A stretch of 64,000 bases of DNA from JAWWPG01 sp038254365 (GCA_038254365.1 JBBSGI010000004.1:1-64000); one strand, 5' to 3'. Positions 43,481 to 52,536 are shown, counted from the first letter of the stretch. The notes: generated from the sequence alone by a model not told the origin. A program made the numbers and translations.

Positions 43481-44746
43481 ATGAGCGAGCCAGTCGTGAC
43501 GTCGGCCCGCGCCCCGAGTCTGTGGCACAACCGCGACTTCATGATCTTGTGGAGCGGGGAGACGATCTCCCAGCTGGGCTCGTCGATGAGCTTCTTCATC
43601 TTCCCAATCATCGGCTACTCGCTGACCGGCTCGACAACCCAGGCGGCTCTGGCGCTGACCGCATTCGCTCTCGGCAGCATCCTGTTCCGGCTCCAGGCCG
43701 GCGCCTTGATCGACCGGACCAATCGCAAGCACGTGATGATCGTGGCGAACCTCGCCGGCGTCGGGCTGTACGGCAGCTTGGTCGTCGCCCTGGCCGCAGA
43801 CCGGCTCACCATCGTCCACCTGATCCTGGTAGCGCTGCTGACCGGCATCGCGGGGAGCTTCTTCGGCCCCGCCGAGCAGGCCGCGATCAAGACCGTCGTG
43901 CCCGCTCGACAGCTCCCGACCGCTTTCAGCCAGAACCAGGCGCGGCAGCACGTGGCCATGCTGGTCGGGCCACCACTCGCCGGTGTGCTCTACTCCGTGA
44001 GCCGATCGATCCCCTTCCTCGTCGACACGGTCACCTACGGTGTCTCCGCCCTCGCGATCACCCGCCTGCGGGCGCCGCTCACTGCTCCTGAGCGGACCAC
44101 CACCGGCCCCAGCAAAATGCGGCACGAGATCGCCGAAGGGCTCCGCTTCCTGATGTCGCGTGGCTTCTTCCGGGCCACCGTGCTGTTCGCCACGATCGTC
44201 AACTTCGGCGCGAACGCGCTCTTTTTGGTGCTGACCCTCAAACTGCTGAGAGCCGGCGTGCACCCCGCCGCGATCGGCACCATCGACACCATCGGCGCGG
44301 TTGCCGGCCTGATCGGCGCGGTCATGGCTCCGAGCCTGATCAAGCGAGTCCCCACCGGACTGGTCGCCATCGGTACGGCGCTGCTGATCGTGGTGGCGTG
44401 TATCCCGATGGCCTTCACCAACAACGTCGTGATCGTGGGTCTGCTGCTCGCGGTGGCGCTGATCGGCAACCCGGCCGGCAACGCGGCCGTCTCGTCGTAC
44501 TTGGTTGCCGTGACACCGGACCGGCTGCAGGGCCGGGTCAGCAGCGCCCTGGGCTTCACGGCGAGCGCTTTCCAGCCCCTCGGGCCGGTGGTCGGGGGCG
44601 TTCTGCTGGCGATCTTCGGTGGCCAGGCGGCCATGCTCATCACCGCTGGGATCATCTCGATCAGCGTGGTCGCGCTGTTGGCGAGCGCCGAGGTCCGCCA
44701 CCTGCCCACGCCCGACAAGTGGGATGTCTCCACTGCCGCCGCTTGA
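43481..44746 (+). CDS. MFS transporter, likely drug or metabolite exporter
   Basis: A 421-residue transporter with 12 predicted membrane helices. It begins WHNRDFMILWSGETISQLGS and has LQAGALIDRTNRKHVMIV between helices 2 and 3, the MFS motif A place, and VSSYLVAVTPDRLQGRVSSA in the second half. It matches MFS_3/enterobactin-exporter-like proteins. ATG 43481; the mRNA start probably overlaps the ArsR operator. Under control of the divergent ArsR gene by position. Substrate unknown. Confidence 0.9.
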   Translation: MSEPVVTSARAPSLWHNRDFMILWSGETISQLGSSMSFFIFPIIGYSLTGSTTQAALALTAFALGSILFRLQAGALIDRTNRKHVMIVANLAGVGLYGSLVVALAADRLTIVHLILVALLTGIAGSFFGPAEQAAIKTVVPARQLPTAFSQNQARQHVAMLVGPPLAGVLYSVSRSIPFLVDTVTYGVSALAITRLRAPLTAPERTTTGPSKMRHEIAEGLRFLMSRGFFRATVLFATIVNFGANALFLVLTLKLLRAGVHPAAIGTIDTIGAVAGLIGAVMAPSLIKRVPTGLVAIGTALLIVVACIPMAFTNNVVIVGLLLAVALIGNPAGNAAVSSYLVAVTPDRLQGRVSSALGFTASAFQPLGPVVGGVLLAIFGGQAAMLITAGIISISVVALLASAEVRHLPTPDKWDVSTAAA

Positions 44747-44820
44747 CGTTGATCTCCCTTGACACGCCAACTTTCATTCGGCGCCGTACCACATCTTGGC
44801 ATCTCAACCGAAGAGCCGGC

Positions 44821-45531
44821 TCAGTACTCGTCGTGCCGCCGGGTCCAGTCGTCGTCGGGCGCTCCCACCCGGCCGGCCGGCACCTCCCAGGACTCCTGGC
44901 GCCCCAGCGCCGTCAGGTCGAGATAGTTGTAGGTGGTGAGCAGGATGTCGAGGCCCCGCTGATAGGCGGAGTAGGTATGGAATACCTCGTCGCCCTCCCG
45001 CAGGAACACACTCACCCCGGGCTGCTCGCCTTCCCAGGCGGGGTCCGCACGCCGGTAGTTGTACTCGGTCGACCCTTCGGCTGCGTCAAGCGTGACGTGG
45101 TAGTCGTAGTTGAAGTCGCTGCCGTACGACGACACCCACGGGAAGCTCCAGCCCATGCGGGCCCGGTAGGCCTCGATCTTGTCGATCGGCGCCCGCGAGA
45201 TCGCAGTGAACGTCGTGTCACGCGCATGCAGGTGGGAGAGATGTCCGAGGTTGTCGAGGAGGAACGAGCAGCTCGGACATCCCTCCTCCCAGCTCGGGTC
45301 GAACATGAAGTGGTAGACGATGAGCTGTCGGCGCCTATCGAAGAGCTCGAGCAGGCTCGTGGCGCCGCCAGGCCCCTCGAACTCGTAGTCCTTCAGGATC
45401 CGCACCATCGGCAGGCGTCGGCGCTCCGCGCTCAGCGCGTCTCGTGCCCGGGTTGCCTCCTTCTCCTTCGTGAGCAGCTCGAGGCGGGCTGCCAGCCATT
45501 CAGTGCGCGACACGACATCCGGGAGACTCAT
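44821..45531 (-). CDS. DUF899 thioredoxin-fold protein
   Basis: A 236-residue cytoplasmic protein of the DUF899 family, thioredoxin-like but of unknown function. It shows LFDRRRQLIVYHFMFDPSWE and a C-x-x-C in EEGCPSCSFLLDNLGHLS, a redox-like motif, then FTAISRAPIDKIEAYRARMG and FPWVSSYGSDFNYDYHV. ATG 45531 is used (an 18-codon extension is open). It stands alone, between the exporter and the acetate uptake gene, and is divergent from the latter. Confidence 0.88.
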   Translation of the reverse strand: MSLPDVVSRTEWLAARLELLTKEKEATRARDALSAERRRLPMVRILKDYEFEGPGGATSLLELFDRRRQLIVYHFMFDPSWEEGCPSCSFLLDNLGHLSHLHARDTTFTAISRAPIDKIEAYRARMGWSFPWVSSYGSDFNYDYHVTLDAAEGSTEYNYRRADPAWEGEQPGVSVFLREGDEVFHTYSAYQRGLDILLTTYNYLDLTALGRQESWEVPAGRVGAPDDDWTRRHDEY

Positions 45532-45650
45532 CCACCAACCACGTCCTTCATCTCTGGGCAGTTCCACGACGGTAGACCCCGGCACCGAAAGGATCTAGCG
45601 TGGGGAGCGTCCGGCCCTTGCCGGCGTTTCACAGCCGCAGAGGAGGCAAC

Positions 45651-46280
45651 ATGTCATCGAGAAGCGTCGAACCTACGCGTGACGACCAGCCAGGATCACC
45701 CATCCCACGCGGTTCTCTCATTGCGGACCCGGCACCACTCGGTTTGGCGGCCTTCGCCCTAACCACGTTCGTCCTAAGCGTGATGAACGCGGAGATCGTG
45801 GACAAGAGCGCAACCGCAGTCGTGTTCGGCCTCGCGCTCGCCTACGGCGGCGTCAGCCAGCTCGTGGCAGGGATCTGGGAGTTCGCGAAGGGAAACACCT
45901 TCGGAGCGACGGCGTTCTGCTCGTACGGCGGTTTCTGGATCTCGTACTGGTACCTCACCGGCCACACCGATCTGTCGGGTGCTGCATCAGAGAACGACCT
46001 GGGCAACGGCATCGGTCTCTTCCTGCTCGCGTGGGGAATCTTCACGCTCTACATGACTGTGGCGGCGTCGCGCGTCAGCGGAGCCGTCCTCGCCGTGTTC
46101 GCTCTGCTGACCGTCACGTTCTTCGCGCTGTCCATCGGCGAGTTCGCCACATCTGACGGCTGGACGAAACTCGGCGGCTACCTCGGTATCCTGACCGCCA
46201 TCGCGGCCTGGTACGCGTCCTTCGCCGGCGTCACGAACTTCACGTTCAAGAAGTCCGTGCTGCCGACGTACCCCCGCTGA
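45651..46280 (+). CDS. Acetate uptake transporter (GPR1/FUN34/YaaH family)
   Basis: A 209-residue membrane protein with six helices. The N-terminal motif DPAPLGLAAFALTTFVLSVM holds the NPAPLGL-like signature of SatP/YaaH acetate-succinate channels, and FGATAFCSYGGFWISYWYL matches the family's pore region. ATG 45651 follows aggaggcaac, a strong ribosome binding site. It lies 89 bp upstream of acetyl-CoA synthetase in the same direction, so acetate entry and activation are probably co-expressed. Confidence 0.9.
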   Translation: MSSRSVEPTRDDQPGSPIPRGSLIADPAPLGLAAFALTTFVLSVMNAEIVDKSATAVVFGLALAYGGVSQLVAGIWEFAKGNTFGATAFCSYGGFWISYWYLTGHTDLSGAASENDLGNGIGLFLLAWGIFTLYMTVAASRVSGAVLAVFALLTVTFFALSIGEFATSDGWTKLGGYLGILTAIAAWYASFAGVTNFTFKKSVLPTYPR

Positions 46281-46369
46281 CGACCCAACCGAGGACAGTC
46301 TCAGACTGGTGGCGTGACCCGAGGGCTCCCTCTCGAGACACGTCACCAGTCGCGGGCTTCGAGGAGACG

Positions 46370-48340
46370 ATGATGAGCACAGAACCTTCCCTGTCGAACC
46401 TGCTTCACGAGACCCGGCACTTCGACCCGCCCGAAGAGCTCGCAAGGAACGCGAACCTCAAGGCCGATGCCTACGACGATGCGACCGAGGATCGTCGTGC
46501 GTTCTGGGCCAAGCAGGCCGAGCGCATCACCTGGACGCAACCGTTCACGGAGGTTCTCGACTGGAGCAACAAGCCCTTCGCGAAATGGTTTGTCGGCGGC
46601 AAGCTGAACGCCTCGTATAACTGCATCGACCGGCACGTCGAGGCCGGTAAGGGCGACAAGGTCGCGTTCCACTTCGAGGGAGAGCCCGGCGACACCCGCA
46701 CGATCACCTATACGGACCTGCTCGCGGAGGTGAGTCGCGCTGCCAACGCGCTGACCGAGCTCGGTGTCAAGGCCGGTGACCGGGTGGCGATCTACCTGCC
46801 GATGATCCCGGAGACGGTGATCGCCATGCTCGCCTGCGCACGCATCGGAGCACCGCACACGGTGGTGTTCGGCGGCTTCTCGTCGACCGCGCTGGTGGAT
46901 CGCATCCAGGACTGTGACGCCAGGGTGGTGATCACGGCAGACGGCGGCTACCGCCGCGGCGCGCCTGCGGCGCTCAAGCCGGCCGTGGACACCGCGCTCG
47001 AGCAGTGCCCCGACGTACGGAACGTGCTGGTGGTGCGCCGTACCGGGCAGGAGGTCGCCTGGAACGACGACCGCGACCTGTGGTGGGACGAGTTCGTCGG
47101 TCAACAGAGCTCCACCCACAAGTGCCAGTCGTTCGACTCTGAGCATCCGCTCTACGTCATGTACACCAGCGGCACGACGGGGAGGCCGAAGGGGATCCTG
47201 CACACCACCGGCGGCTACCTGGTTGGCACCTCGTACACACACTGGGCGATCTTCGACCTGAAGGCGGACCAGGACGTCTTCTGGACCGCGGCCGACATCG
47301 GCTGGGTCACCGGCCACTCCTACATCGTCTACGGTCCACTCGCCAACGGGACGACGTCGGTGATGTACGAGGGCACACCGGACACCCCGCACAAGGGCCG
47401 CTGGTGGGAGATCATCGAGAAGTACAAGGTCAACATCCTGTACTGCGCGCCCACGGCGATCCGGACGTTCATGAAGTGGGGGGCGGAGATCCCCGGGAAG
47501 TTCGACATGGCGAGTCTGCGGCTGATCGGGTCGGTCGGAGAGCCGATCAACCCCGAGGCCTACATGTGGTACCGCAAGGAGATCGGCGGCGATCGCTGCC
47601 CCGTCGTCGACACCTGGTGGCAGACCGAAACCGGCATGATCATGATCAGCCCCCTGCCGGGCGTCACCTCTGGGAAACCTGGCTCGGCGATGAAGGCGAT
47701 ACCGGGTGTCTCGGCGCTGGTCGTCGACGAGGCCGGCGAGGCCGTCGAGAAGGGCTCCGGTGGCTATCTGGTGCTGACCGAGCCGTGGCCCGCGATGCTC
47801 CGCACCATCTGGGGTGACGACGACCGCTACCGGGACACTTACTGGTCGCGGTTCCCCGGTGTGTACTTCGCCGGCGACGGGGCGAAGCTCGACGAGGAAG
47901 GTGACGTCTGGCTGCTGGGCCGGGTCGACGACGTGATGAACGTGTCTGGTCACCGGCTCTCCACGACTGAGATCGAGTCGGCCCTCGTCGCCCATCCCAA
48001 GGTCGCTGAGGCGGCAGTCGTGGGGGCCAACGACGAGATGACCGGGCAGGCGCCGGTCGCCTTCGTCATCCTGCGGGAGAGCGCGGGCGACGGCGGCGAA
48101 GGGGTCGTCAAGGAGCTGCGGGACCACGTGGCCAAGGAGATCGGCGCGATCGCCAAGCCGAAGTCGATCATGGTGGTGCCCGAGCTGCCCAAGACCCGGT
48201 CCGGCAAGATCATGCGGCGGCTGCTCCGCGACGTCGCCGAGAACCGTCCGCCGGGCGACTCCACCACGCTCGCCGACTCGTCAGTGATGGACCTTATCCA
48301 GGCCAACCTCAAGGAGGGCAAGGGCACCGAAGAGGACTGA
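46370..48340 (+). CDS. acs: Acetyl-CoA synthetase (AMP-forming)
   Basis: A 656-residue enzyme that makes acetyl-CoA from acetate, ATP and CoA. The adenylation P-loop is YTSGTTGRPKGILHTTGGYL, and the acetate pocket region TWWQTETGMIMISP is clear. GDEGYLDE-type region reads YFAGDGAKLDEEGDVWLLGR. The regulated Lys is in KTRSGKIMRRLLRD, which sirtuin/acetyltransferase systems modify. Two ATGs in tandem (46370 and 46373) follow gaggagacg. Equivalent to Rv3667. Complete. The C-terminal region is overlapped antisense by the open frame of the sigma gene. Confidence 0.97.
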   Translation: MMSTEPSLSNLLHETRHFDPPEELARNANLKADAYDDATEDRRAFWAKQAERITWTQPFTEVLDWSNKPFAKWFVGGKLNASYNCIDRHVEAGKGDKVAFHFEGEPGDTRTITYTDLLAEVSRAANALTELGVKAGDRVAIYLPMIPETVIAMLACARIGAPHTVVFGGFSSTALVDRIQDCDARVVITADGGYRRGAPAALKPAVDTALEQCPDVRNVLVVRRTGQEVAWNDDRDLWWDEFVGQQSSTHKCQSFDSEHPLYVMYTSGTTGRPKGILHTTGGYLVGTSYTHWAIFDLKADQDVFWTAADIGWVTGHSYIVYGPLANGTTSVMYEGTPDTPHKGRWWEIIEKYKVNILYCAPTAIRTFMKWGAEIPGKFDMASLRLIGSVGEPINPEAYMWYRKEIGGDRCPVVDTWWQTETGMIMISPLPGVTSGKPGSAMKAIPGVSALVVDEAGEAVEKGSGGYLVLTEPWPAMLRTIWGDDDRYRDTYWSRFPGVYFAGDGAKLDEEGDVWLLGRVDDVMNVSGHRLSTTEIESALVAHPKVAEAAVVGANDEMTGQAPVAFVILRESAGDGGEGVVKELRDHVAKEIGAIAKPKSIMVVPELPKTRSGKIMRRLLRDVAENRPPGDSTTLADSSVMDLIQANLKEGKGTEED

Positions 48341-48900
48341 CCCTCTCGGACTCGTCCGGGGCGCTCAGGCTCGAGACACCCCCGGTCGGTCGGACGAATC
48401 CGGGACGGGGGGGCCAGGTCGGCGAGCTCGGGGGCCAGCTCGCGCAGCCGCATCAGGGCGTGCTTCGTCTGTGACTTCACGGTGCCCAGCCGCGTTCCCA
48501 TGATGTTGGCCGTTTGTTGCTCGCTCAGGTCCTCGTAGAAGCGCAGCACCAGAATCGTGCGCTGCTTGGGGGTCAACCGGGCCAACGCCGGCTGCAGGGT
48601 GATCCGCGTCGCGGAGTCCGGCGCCTCCCGCTCCGGGGACTCAGGGGTGGCGGCCGCCAGTCGCTCCGCTGGTTGGCGCTGGCGGCGACGCCATCCTGAG
48701 ACGCTCTCGTTGTAGAGAATGCGTCGGACGCACGGCTCTGGATGGTGCTCGATCCGCCGCCACACCTTGGCCGCCTTGAAAAGCGTGACCTGCACCAGGT
48801 CCTCCGCGTCGTGGTGATTGCCGGTCAGCAGGTAGGCCGTCCTGCCGAGCGCCTTGCCCCGCGCCGCCACGAACTTCGTGAACTTCTCATCCCTACCCAC
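47950..48900 (-). CDS. SigE-like ECF sigma factor with an abnormal C-terminal extension
   Basis: The first 165 residues are an ECF sigma factor of the actinobacterial SigE (SACTE) group: FTKFVAARGKALGRTAYLLT, region 2 DAEDLVQVTLFKAAKVW, and region 4 LTPKQRTILVLRFYEDLSEQ with LGTVKSQTKHALMRLREL. After ELADLAPP the frame does not stop but runs 150 codons further, antisense through the end of acs. At the expected end there is a run of seven G (48407-48413, plus strand). One extra base would end the protein at a TGA at 48365. So the tail is probably a frameshift artefact or a real indel. GTG 48900 overlaps the upstream gene. Confidence 0.75.
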   Translation of the reverse strand: MGRDEKFTKFVAARGKALGRTAYLLTGNHHDAEDLVQVTLFKAAKVWRRIEHHPEPCVRRILYNESVSGWRRRQRQPAERLAAATPESPEREAPDSATRITLQPALARLTPKQRTILVLRFYEDLSEQQTANIMGTRLGTVKSQTKHALMRLRELAPELADLAPPSRIRPTDRGCLEPERPGRVREGQSSSVPLPSLRLAWIRSITDESASVVESPGGRFSATSRSSRRMILPDRVLGSSGTTMIDFGLAIAPISLATWSRSSLTTPSPPSPALSRRMTKATGACPVISSLAPTTAASATLGWATRADSISVVESR

Positions 48901-49546
48901 GAACAGCCTCGTGGGCCTCGCGGACGAAGCGTCGGTCGCGCCGATACAGCCACACCAAACCGGTGAGAACGAGCCCTGCGCCGGTGACGCCAAGGACGAT
49001 TCCCGGAGTCACCCGTGGGTCCCGCACCGACGGCGGAGCCACGCCCTTGATGAAGGGTCGACTGATCAGATCCGTCGCAAAGTGCGCAATGGTCTCCTGT
49101 CGGCCGTCCACCCGGATCATCGTTCGCACACTGGCGCTGCGGATGTCCAGGAGACCAATCTGCTGGGTCGCCATGAAATGCCTTTCAGACGATGCCCAGA
49201 CGCGCACCAACACGTGAGTCCGGTCGACCCAACCGATGAGTTCGGTCTGCGGGGCGCCGATGTCAAGCAGACGTGCGGCCGCAGGAGCTCGCATCGCCCC
49301 TCGGGTCAATCCGTCAGGTGCCGTGACGAATACGCACCATCGGTCCGAGCCGAAGAACTCACGGCCCTTGGTCGAAACGTTGCCCTCGAAGGCGAACCGG
49401 CCGGTACTTGGGCTCTCGGTACCGTGCTGAGCGCCGTTGAAGCCGGCAGCGGCAAGACGCCAGGGGTGGCGCTCCCCCGTGACGGGATCGACCGTCAACC
49501 CGGCACGAGCTGCGCTGAAGAGGTGAATCCCGACGCCATCGGCCAT
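48893..49546 (-). CDS. Hypothetical protein with C-terminal membrane helix; likely frameshifted partner of the sigma factor
   Basis: A 217-residue protein of no recognised family. Residues 40-170 look like beta strands (DRWCVFVTAPDG, LIGWVDRTHVLVRVW), a propeller-like pattern often found in proteins coded next to SigE-type sigma factors. A membrane helix (GIVLGVTGAGLVLTGLVWLY) ends it. Upstream, a different frame has a good start at 49647 (MSDKLREAIRDLAADAPGID), and the two frames join near 49,590. This suggests a frameshift, or a deletion of the usual middle, in what was one longer gene. The stop overlaps the sigma factor start. Confidence 0.55.
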   Translation of the reverse strand: MADGVGIHLFSAARAGLTVDPVTGERHPWRLAAAGFNGAQHGTESPSTGRFAFEGNVSTKGREFFGSDRWCVFVTAPDGLTRGAMRAPAAARLLDIGAPQTELIGWVDRTHVLVRVWASSERHFMATQQIGLLDIRSASVRTMIRVDGRQETIAHFATDLISRPFIKGVAPPSVRDPRVTPGIVLGVTGAGLVLTGLVWLYRRDRRFVREAHEAVRG

Positions 49547-49720
49547 CGGCGCGTCGAACCCGAAGAGACTGCCCAGCTTCCTGTCGCGTCGATCCCCGGC
49601 GCATCAGCGGCGAGGTCGCGGATCGCCTCTCGAAGCTTGTCGCTCATCTGTCCGCCGTCCGCTCGCACCCTGTCACGTATGAGTACGCCCGATGGCGGGT
49701 CAGCGGAGGGAACCCTGCAG

Positions 49721-51001
49721 TCACGGCTCGGTGACCTGGTAGGTCACCAGGGACGGTTTGGCCGGGCCGTAGTCGGTCAGCGGAGAGATCTCGAGGCTGT
49801 GCCGGCCCGGAGTCATCGGCATCGTCCATCGCGCGTTGTCCAGGGGAATCTCGGCCGCGGCGTCTGCATGGACCACTCGGAATGCACGCGCGTACGGGTG
49901 CTGGGTGCTCAGCCTGACCGCGGGCTTCTCCAGACTGCCGGCGAGGGCGATCGACACGTCCGACAGTCGCGGATACGCCTGGTCGCCGTCGTGCAACAGC
50001 CTCCCGGTCTTGATGATCCCGATGTCCTGGAACACCGGTGAGAAGGTGTCCTCCGCCCAGGTGTAGCCGGTGGTGGTGACCGAAGCGAAGTACGTCAGCC
50101 ACGTCGCCGAGTCGCTCTCGGACAGCTCGTCGACGAGCCCGACCATGCGCGCTGACCCGCCGTCTCGACAGGTCCCTTGAAGCTCGCGAAGGCTGAGCGG
50201 CCGCTCGTTACCGTCCACCCAGTAGGCGCCGTTCTGGCCGTCGAGCACCACCCACTGGTCGCGGTCGTCGAGCCAGGCTTCGGACACGACGTGCCCGCGG
50301 CCGACCCCGACGTGATGGTTGCGTTGGCGCAAGGCGAGCCGCCTCGCCGGGATCCCGATGGAGTTCAGGGCTTGGCTGAGCACGATCGAATACTCGACGC
50401 AGGCGAACCGCTCCCCACCGTCGACCCGACGCAGCACCTCGAGGCCGTCGGGGTCGTCGACGTGGTCGTTGGCGTGCTCCCAGCTGCGCCGTACCCACTC
50501 GAGCATCATCGTGGCGCTGTCCCAGGCCGACACGCCTGGATCCGGATCGGGCAGACGCCGCCGGAACTCCTCGGCCCGCGCCGGCGGGACGAGGTCGAGC
50601 TCCAGCGGCAGCGTGGGGGTGGGATCGGGCCAGTCCAGCAGAAGCAGTCTCGGCGCAGGCACATTGGCGATCATTCGGTCGCGCAGGCAGCTCCACGCGG
50701 AATCCGAGGCGAAGTGCTGCTCGAGGAGACCCTCGAAAAGCTCCGGCTGGCTGAAGCCGCCATCGACGGCGCTGCGCAAGAGGTCGAGGGCGTCGCCGCG
50801 ACCGGTCCGGCTGGCGGCGATCGCGACGCTCGGTCCCCACAGATGTGGCCACCAGTGGACGTCGTCACGAAGCCGGTCGACGAGCTCGAGCAGGTCCAGG
50901 TCATTCTCGTCCCGGCAGAGCTGCTCGGCCCGCAGCCGCAGAGCCGTCAGCTCCGGCGTGGGCGGATGGTCCCCGTGCGGCGTGTACTCGTCGTCGGTCA
51001 C
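49721..51001 (-). CDS. Transglutaminase-like cysteine protease-fold protein
   Basis: A 426-residue protein with a transglutaminase-like core. The Cys is in GGERFACVEYSIVLSQALNS, the His in GRGHVVSEAWLDDRDQW and the Asp in WVVLDGQNGAYW, the expected Cys-His-Asp order and spacing. No signal peptide or membrane helix is seen, so it is cytoplasmic. The N-terminal 130 residues are an all-helical region with no match. GTG 51001 is one plausible start, GTG 51019 another. It is divergent from the Nudix gene at 51034. Role unknown; many such proteins are peptidases or cross-linkers. Confidence 0.78.
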   Translation of the reverse strand: MTDDEYTPHGDHPPTPELTALRLRAEQLCRDENDLDLLELVDRLRDDVHWWPHLWGPSVAIAASRTGRGDALDLLRSAVDGGFSQPELFEGLLEQHFASDSAWSCLRDRMIANVPAPRLLLLDWPDPTPTLPLELDLVPPARAEEFRRRLPDPDPGVSAWDSATMMLEWVRRSWEHANDHVDDPDGLEVLRRVDGGERFACVEYSIVLSQALNSIGIPARRLALRQRNHHVGVGRGHVVSEAWLDDRDQWVVLDGQNGAYWVDGNERPLSLRELQGTCRDGGSARMVGLVDELSESDSATWLTYFASVTTTGYTWAEDTFSPVFQDIGIIKTGRLLHDGDQAYPRLSDVSIALAGSLEKPAVRLSTQHPYARAFRVVHADAAAEIPLDNARWTMPMTPGRHSLEISPLTDYGPAKPSLVTYQVTEP

Positions 51002-51033
51002 CCCGACATTGTCGAGCACGCACGGACGCCACG

Positions 51034-51558
51034 ATGGGTGCTGCGAGAATCGCGGACGTGTTGTCGCCGTTGATGTGCCTGTCCTTCCTGGTGCGGGAGC
51101 GAGACGACGGGTCGACGTATGTGTTGCTGGGCGAGAAGAAGCGCGGGCTCGGCGCCGGCAACATCGTGGGACTCGGCGGCAAGGTCGAAGCGAACGAGAC
51201 GCCTCGAGCTGCCGCCGCCCGAGAGGCGGCCGAAGAGTCCGGCGTGGTCGTCGACCCGGCCGACCTCGAGGAGCTGGCGATGATCACCTTCCGGTTCCCC
51301 ACCAGGCCGTCCTGGGACCAGCGGGCCGCCGTCTTCGTCACTCGACTCTGGCGCGGCGAGCCGGTCGAGACCGACGAAATCACGCCCGCGTGGTACGACG
51401 TCAACGCGATCCCGTTCGATGCCATGTGGGCGGACGCCCAACATTGGCTGCCCAGAGTCCTCGCCGGCCAGCGGCTGAGCGCCGACTTCATTTTCGCTGA
51501 CGACTGCAGGAGCCTCGCCACTGTTTGCATCCGTGTCAGCGAGCGTGTCGAGGACTAG
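51034..51558 (+). CDS. Nudix hydrolase, MTH1-like
   Basis: A 174-residue Nudix enzyme, hydrolysing a nucleoside diphosphate linked to another group. The Nudix box is GGKVEANETPRAAAAREAAE then ESGV, with the Glu-Glu pair. The preceding EKKRGLGAGNIVGLG is close to the oxidised purine nucleotide site of MTH1-type sanitising enzymes. ATG 51034 or GTG 51058 could be the start. It ends in a CTAG palindrome shared with the stop of the minus-strand gene fragment. Substrate, such as 8-oxo-dGTP, is an inference. Confidence 0.85.
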   Translation: MGAARIADVLSPLMCLSFLVRERDDGSTYVLLGEKKRGLGAGNIVGLGGKVEANETPRAAAAREAAEESGVVVDPADLEELAMITFRFPTRPSWDQRAAVFVTRLWRGEPVETDEITPAWYDVNAIPFDAMWADAQHWLPRVLAGQRLSADFIFADDCRSLATVCIRVSERVED

Positions 51559-51746
51559 ATCGTGAGGCGCCTGGCGCCTCTCGACCGCAACCAGACGACA
51601 ACCACGATCACGGCGACAACTGGCCCACCCGGCCATCGGGCGTAGTCGGGAACCGAGCAGCCCAGCAGCACCGCGCTGCGGACCAACCGCTGGCCGCGAG
51701 CCGCGACATACGCCGCGAAGTCGCGATCCCTGTCCCTGTCGATCAC
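51555..51746 (-). pseudogene. Fusion remnant: ECF sigma N-terminus joined to a membrane tail
   Basis: A 63-codon frame starting at GTG 51746 begins VIDRDRDRDFAAYVAARGQR and LVRSAVLLGC, the first helix of a SigE-type sigma factor, as in the gene at 48900 (FTKFVAARGKALGRTAYLLT). After about 40 codons it switches to a membrane helix (GGPVVAVIVVVVWLRSRGAR) like the end of a sigma-linked membrane protein. All of region 2 and region 4 is missing. I infer a deletion joining the start of a sigma gene to the end of its neighbour. Confidence 0.6.
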
Positions 51747-52089
51747 CCCGAACCCCTCTCCGTGGCTCCACTGATTGAGCCGAGGCACCCCGACACGCGC
51801 GAACGGTTCCCGCACCGGCGAAGGACGCACATCGAACCACGCTTACCTGAAATGGCGGCACTGCGGTACACCGAGTAATCCGATACCTGACTCTGGGGGC
51901 TTGGGAAGTGCTGGGCGACAACGGTGCCGATCCAGCGGTACGCGCATCTGGCCGCCTGCGGAGGGCATCGGCCCTGAGAAGTATCCGTCCGGCTGATCAG
52001 ACCACCGATCGCACCACCCATGCTGAGGCCGTAGGGTTCAGGTGTCGACACGCGCGGGCGAGTCCGCGCACGCGATGAGAGGACCGACA
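51747..52089. other. 343 bp gap
   Basis: Gene-free in my reading. Open frames on either strand translate to nothing recognised. It should hold the promoter of the holin-like gene, whose likely start codon TTG 52090 lies at its right edge. Confidence 0.45.
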
Positions 52090-52530
52090 TTGACGACTAC
52101 GCATGGTTCATCCGTCCGGGAGAGCCCGACCAAGCACGTGGGTCCTCCCGCGGTCGAGGAAGACCCGACCATCGGGCGGCTGATCGCGGACACCACGCGC
52201 GACTTCTCGACGTTGGTCCGCAGCGAGATCGAGCTCGCCAAGACCGAGCTCAAGGTGAGCGTCCGAGCGGGTGGGATCAGCGTCGCGATGTTCGCGGCCG
52301 CCGGTTTCATCCTGCTGCTCGCCATCATCATGCTCTCGATCGCGTTCGCGTTCTTCCTGGACTGGCTGTTCGCGGGCACCGCGACGTCGTTCCTCATCGT
52401 CTTCGGTGTCTACCTGCTGATCGCGGTACTGCTCTTCTACATCGGCTACCGGAAGGTCAAGCAGGTCAAGGCGCCGGAGCAGACCATCGAGAGTGTCAAG
52501 GAGACCAAGCAGGTCCTGAAGCGCGGCTGA
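52090..52530 (+). CDS. Phage-holin-family membrane protein (DUF1469 type)
   Basis: A 146-residue protein with a Pro/Glu-rich N-terminus, an amphipathic region (TIGRLIADTTRDFSTLVRSE then IELAKTELK), and two membrane helices (ISVAMFAAAGFILLLAIIML and FLIVFGVYLLIAVLLFYIGY). This is the family labelled phage holin 3-6, which is widely chromosomal in actinobacteria and not phage-derived here. TTG 52090 has agagga at good spacing; an ATG at 52075 is the alternative. Equivalent to the Rv3669 position. Directly followed by the epoxide-hydrolase-like gene. Confidence 0.82.
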   Translation: MTTTHGSSVRESPTKHVGPPAVEEDPTIGRLIADTTRDFSTLVRSEIELAKTELKVSVRAGGISVAMFAAAGFILLLAIIMLSIAFAFFLDWLFAGTATSFLIVFGVYLLIAVLLFYIGYRKVKQVKAPEQTIESVKETKQVLKRG

Positions 52531-52536
52531 CCGCCC

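Noticed and set aside
52090..52530. Treating the holin-family gene as evidence of a prophage
   Set aside because: This family is widely chromosomal in actinobacteria, sits in a conserved host gene order here, and no phage structural or lysis genes are near.
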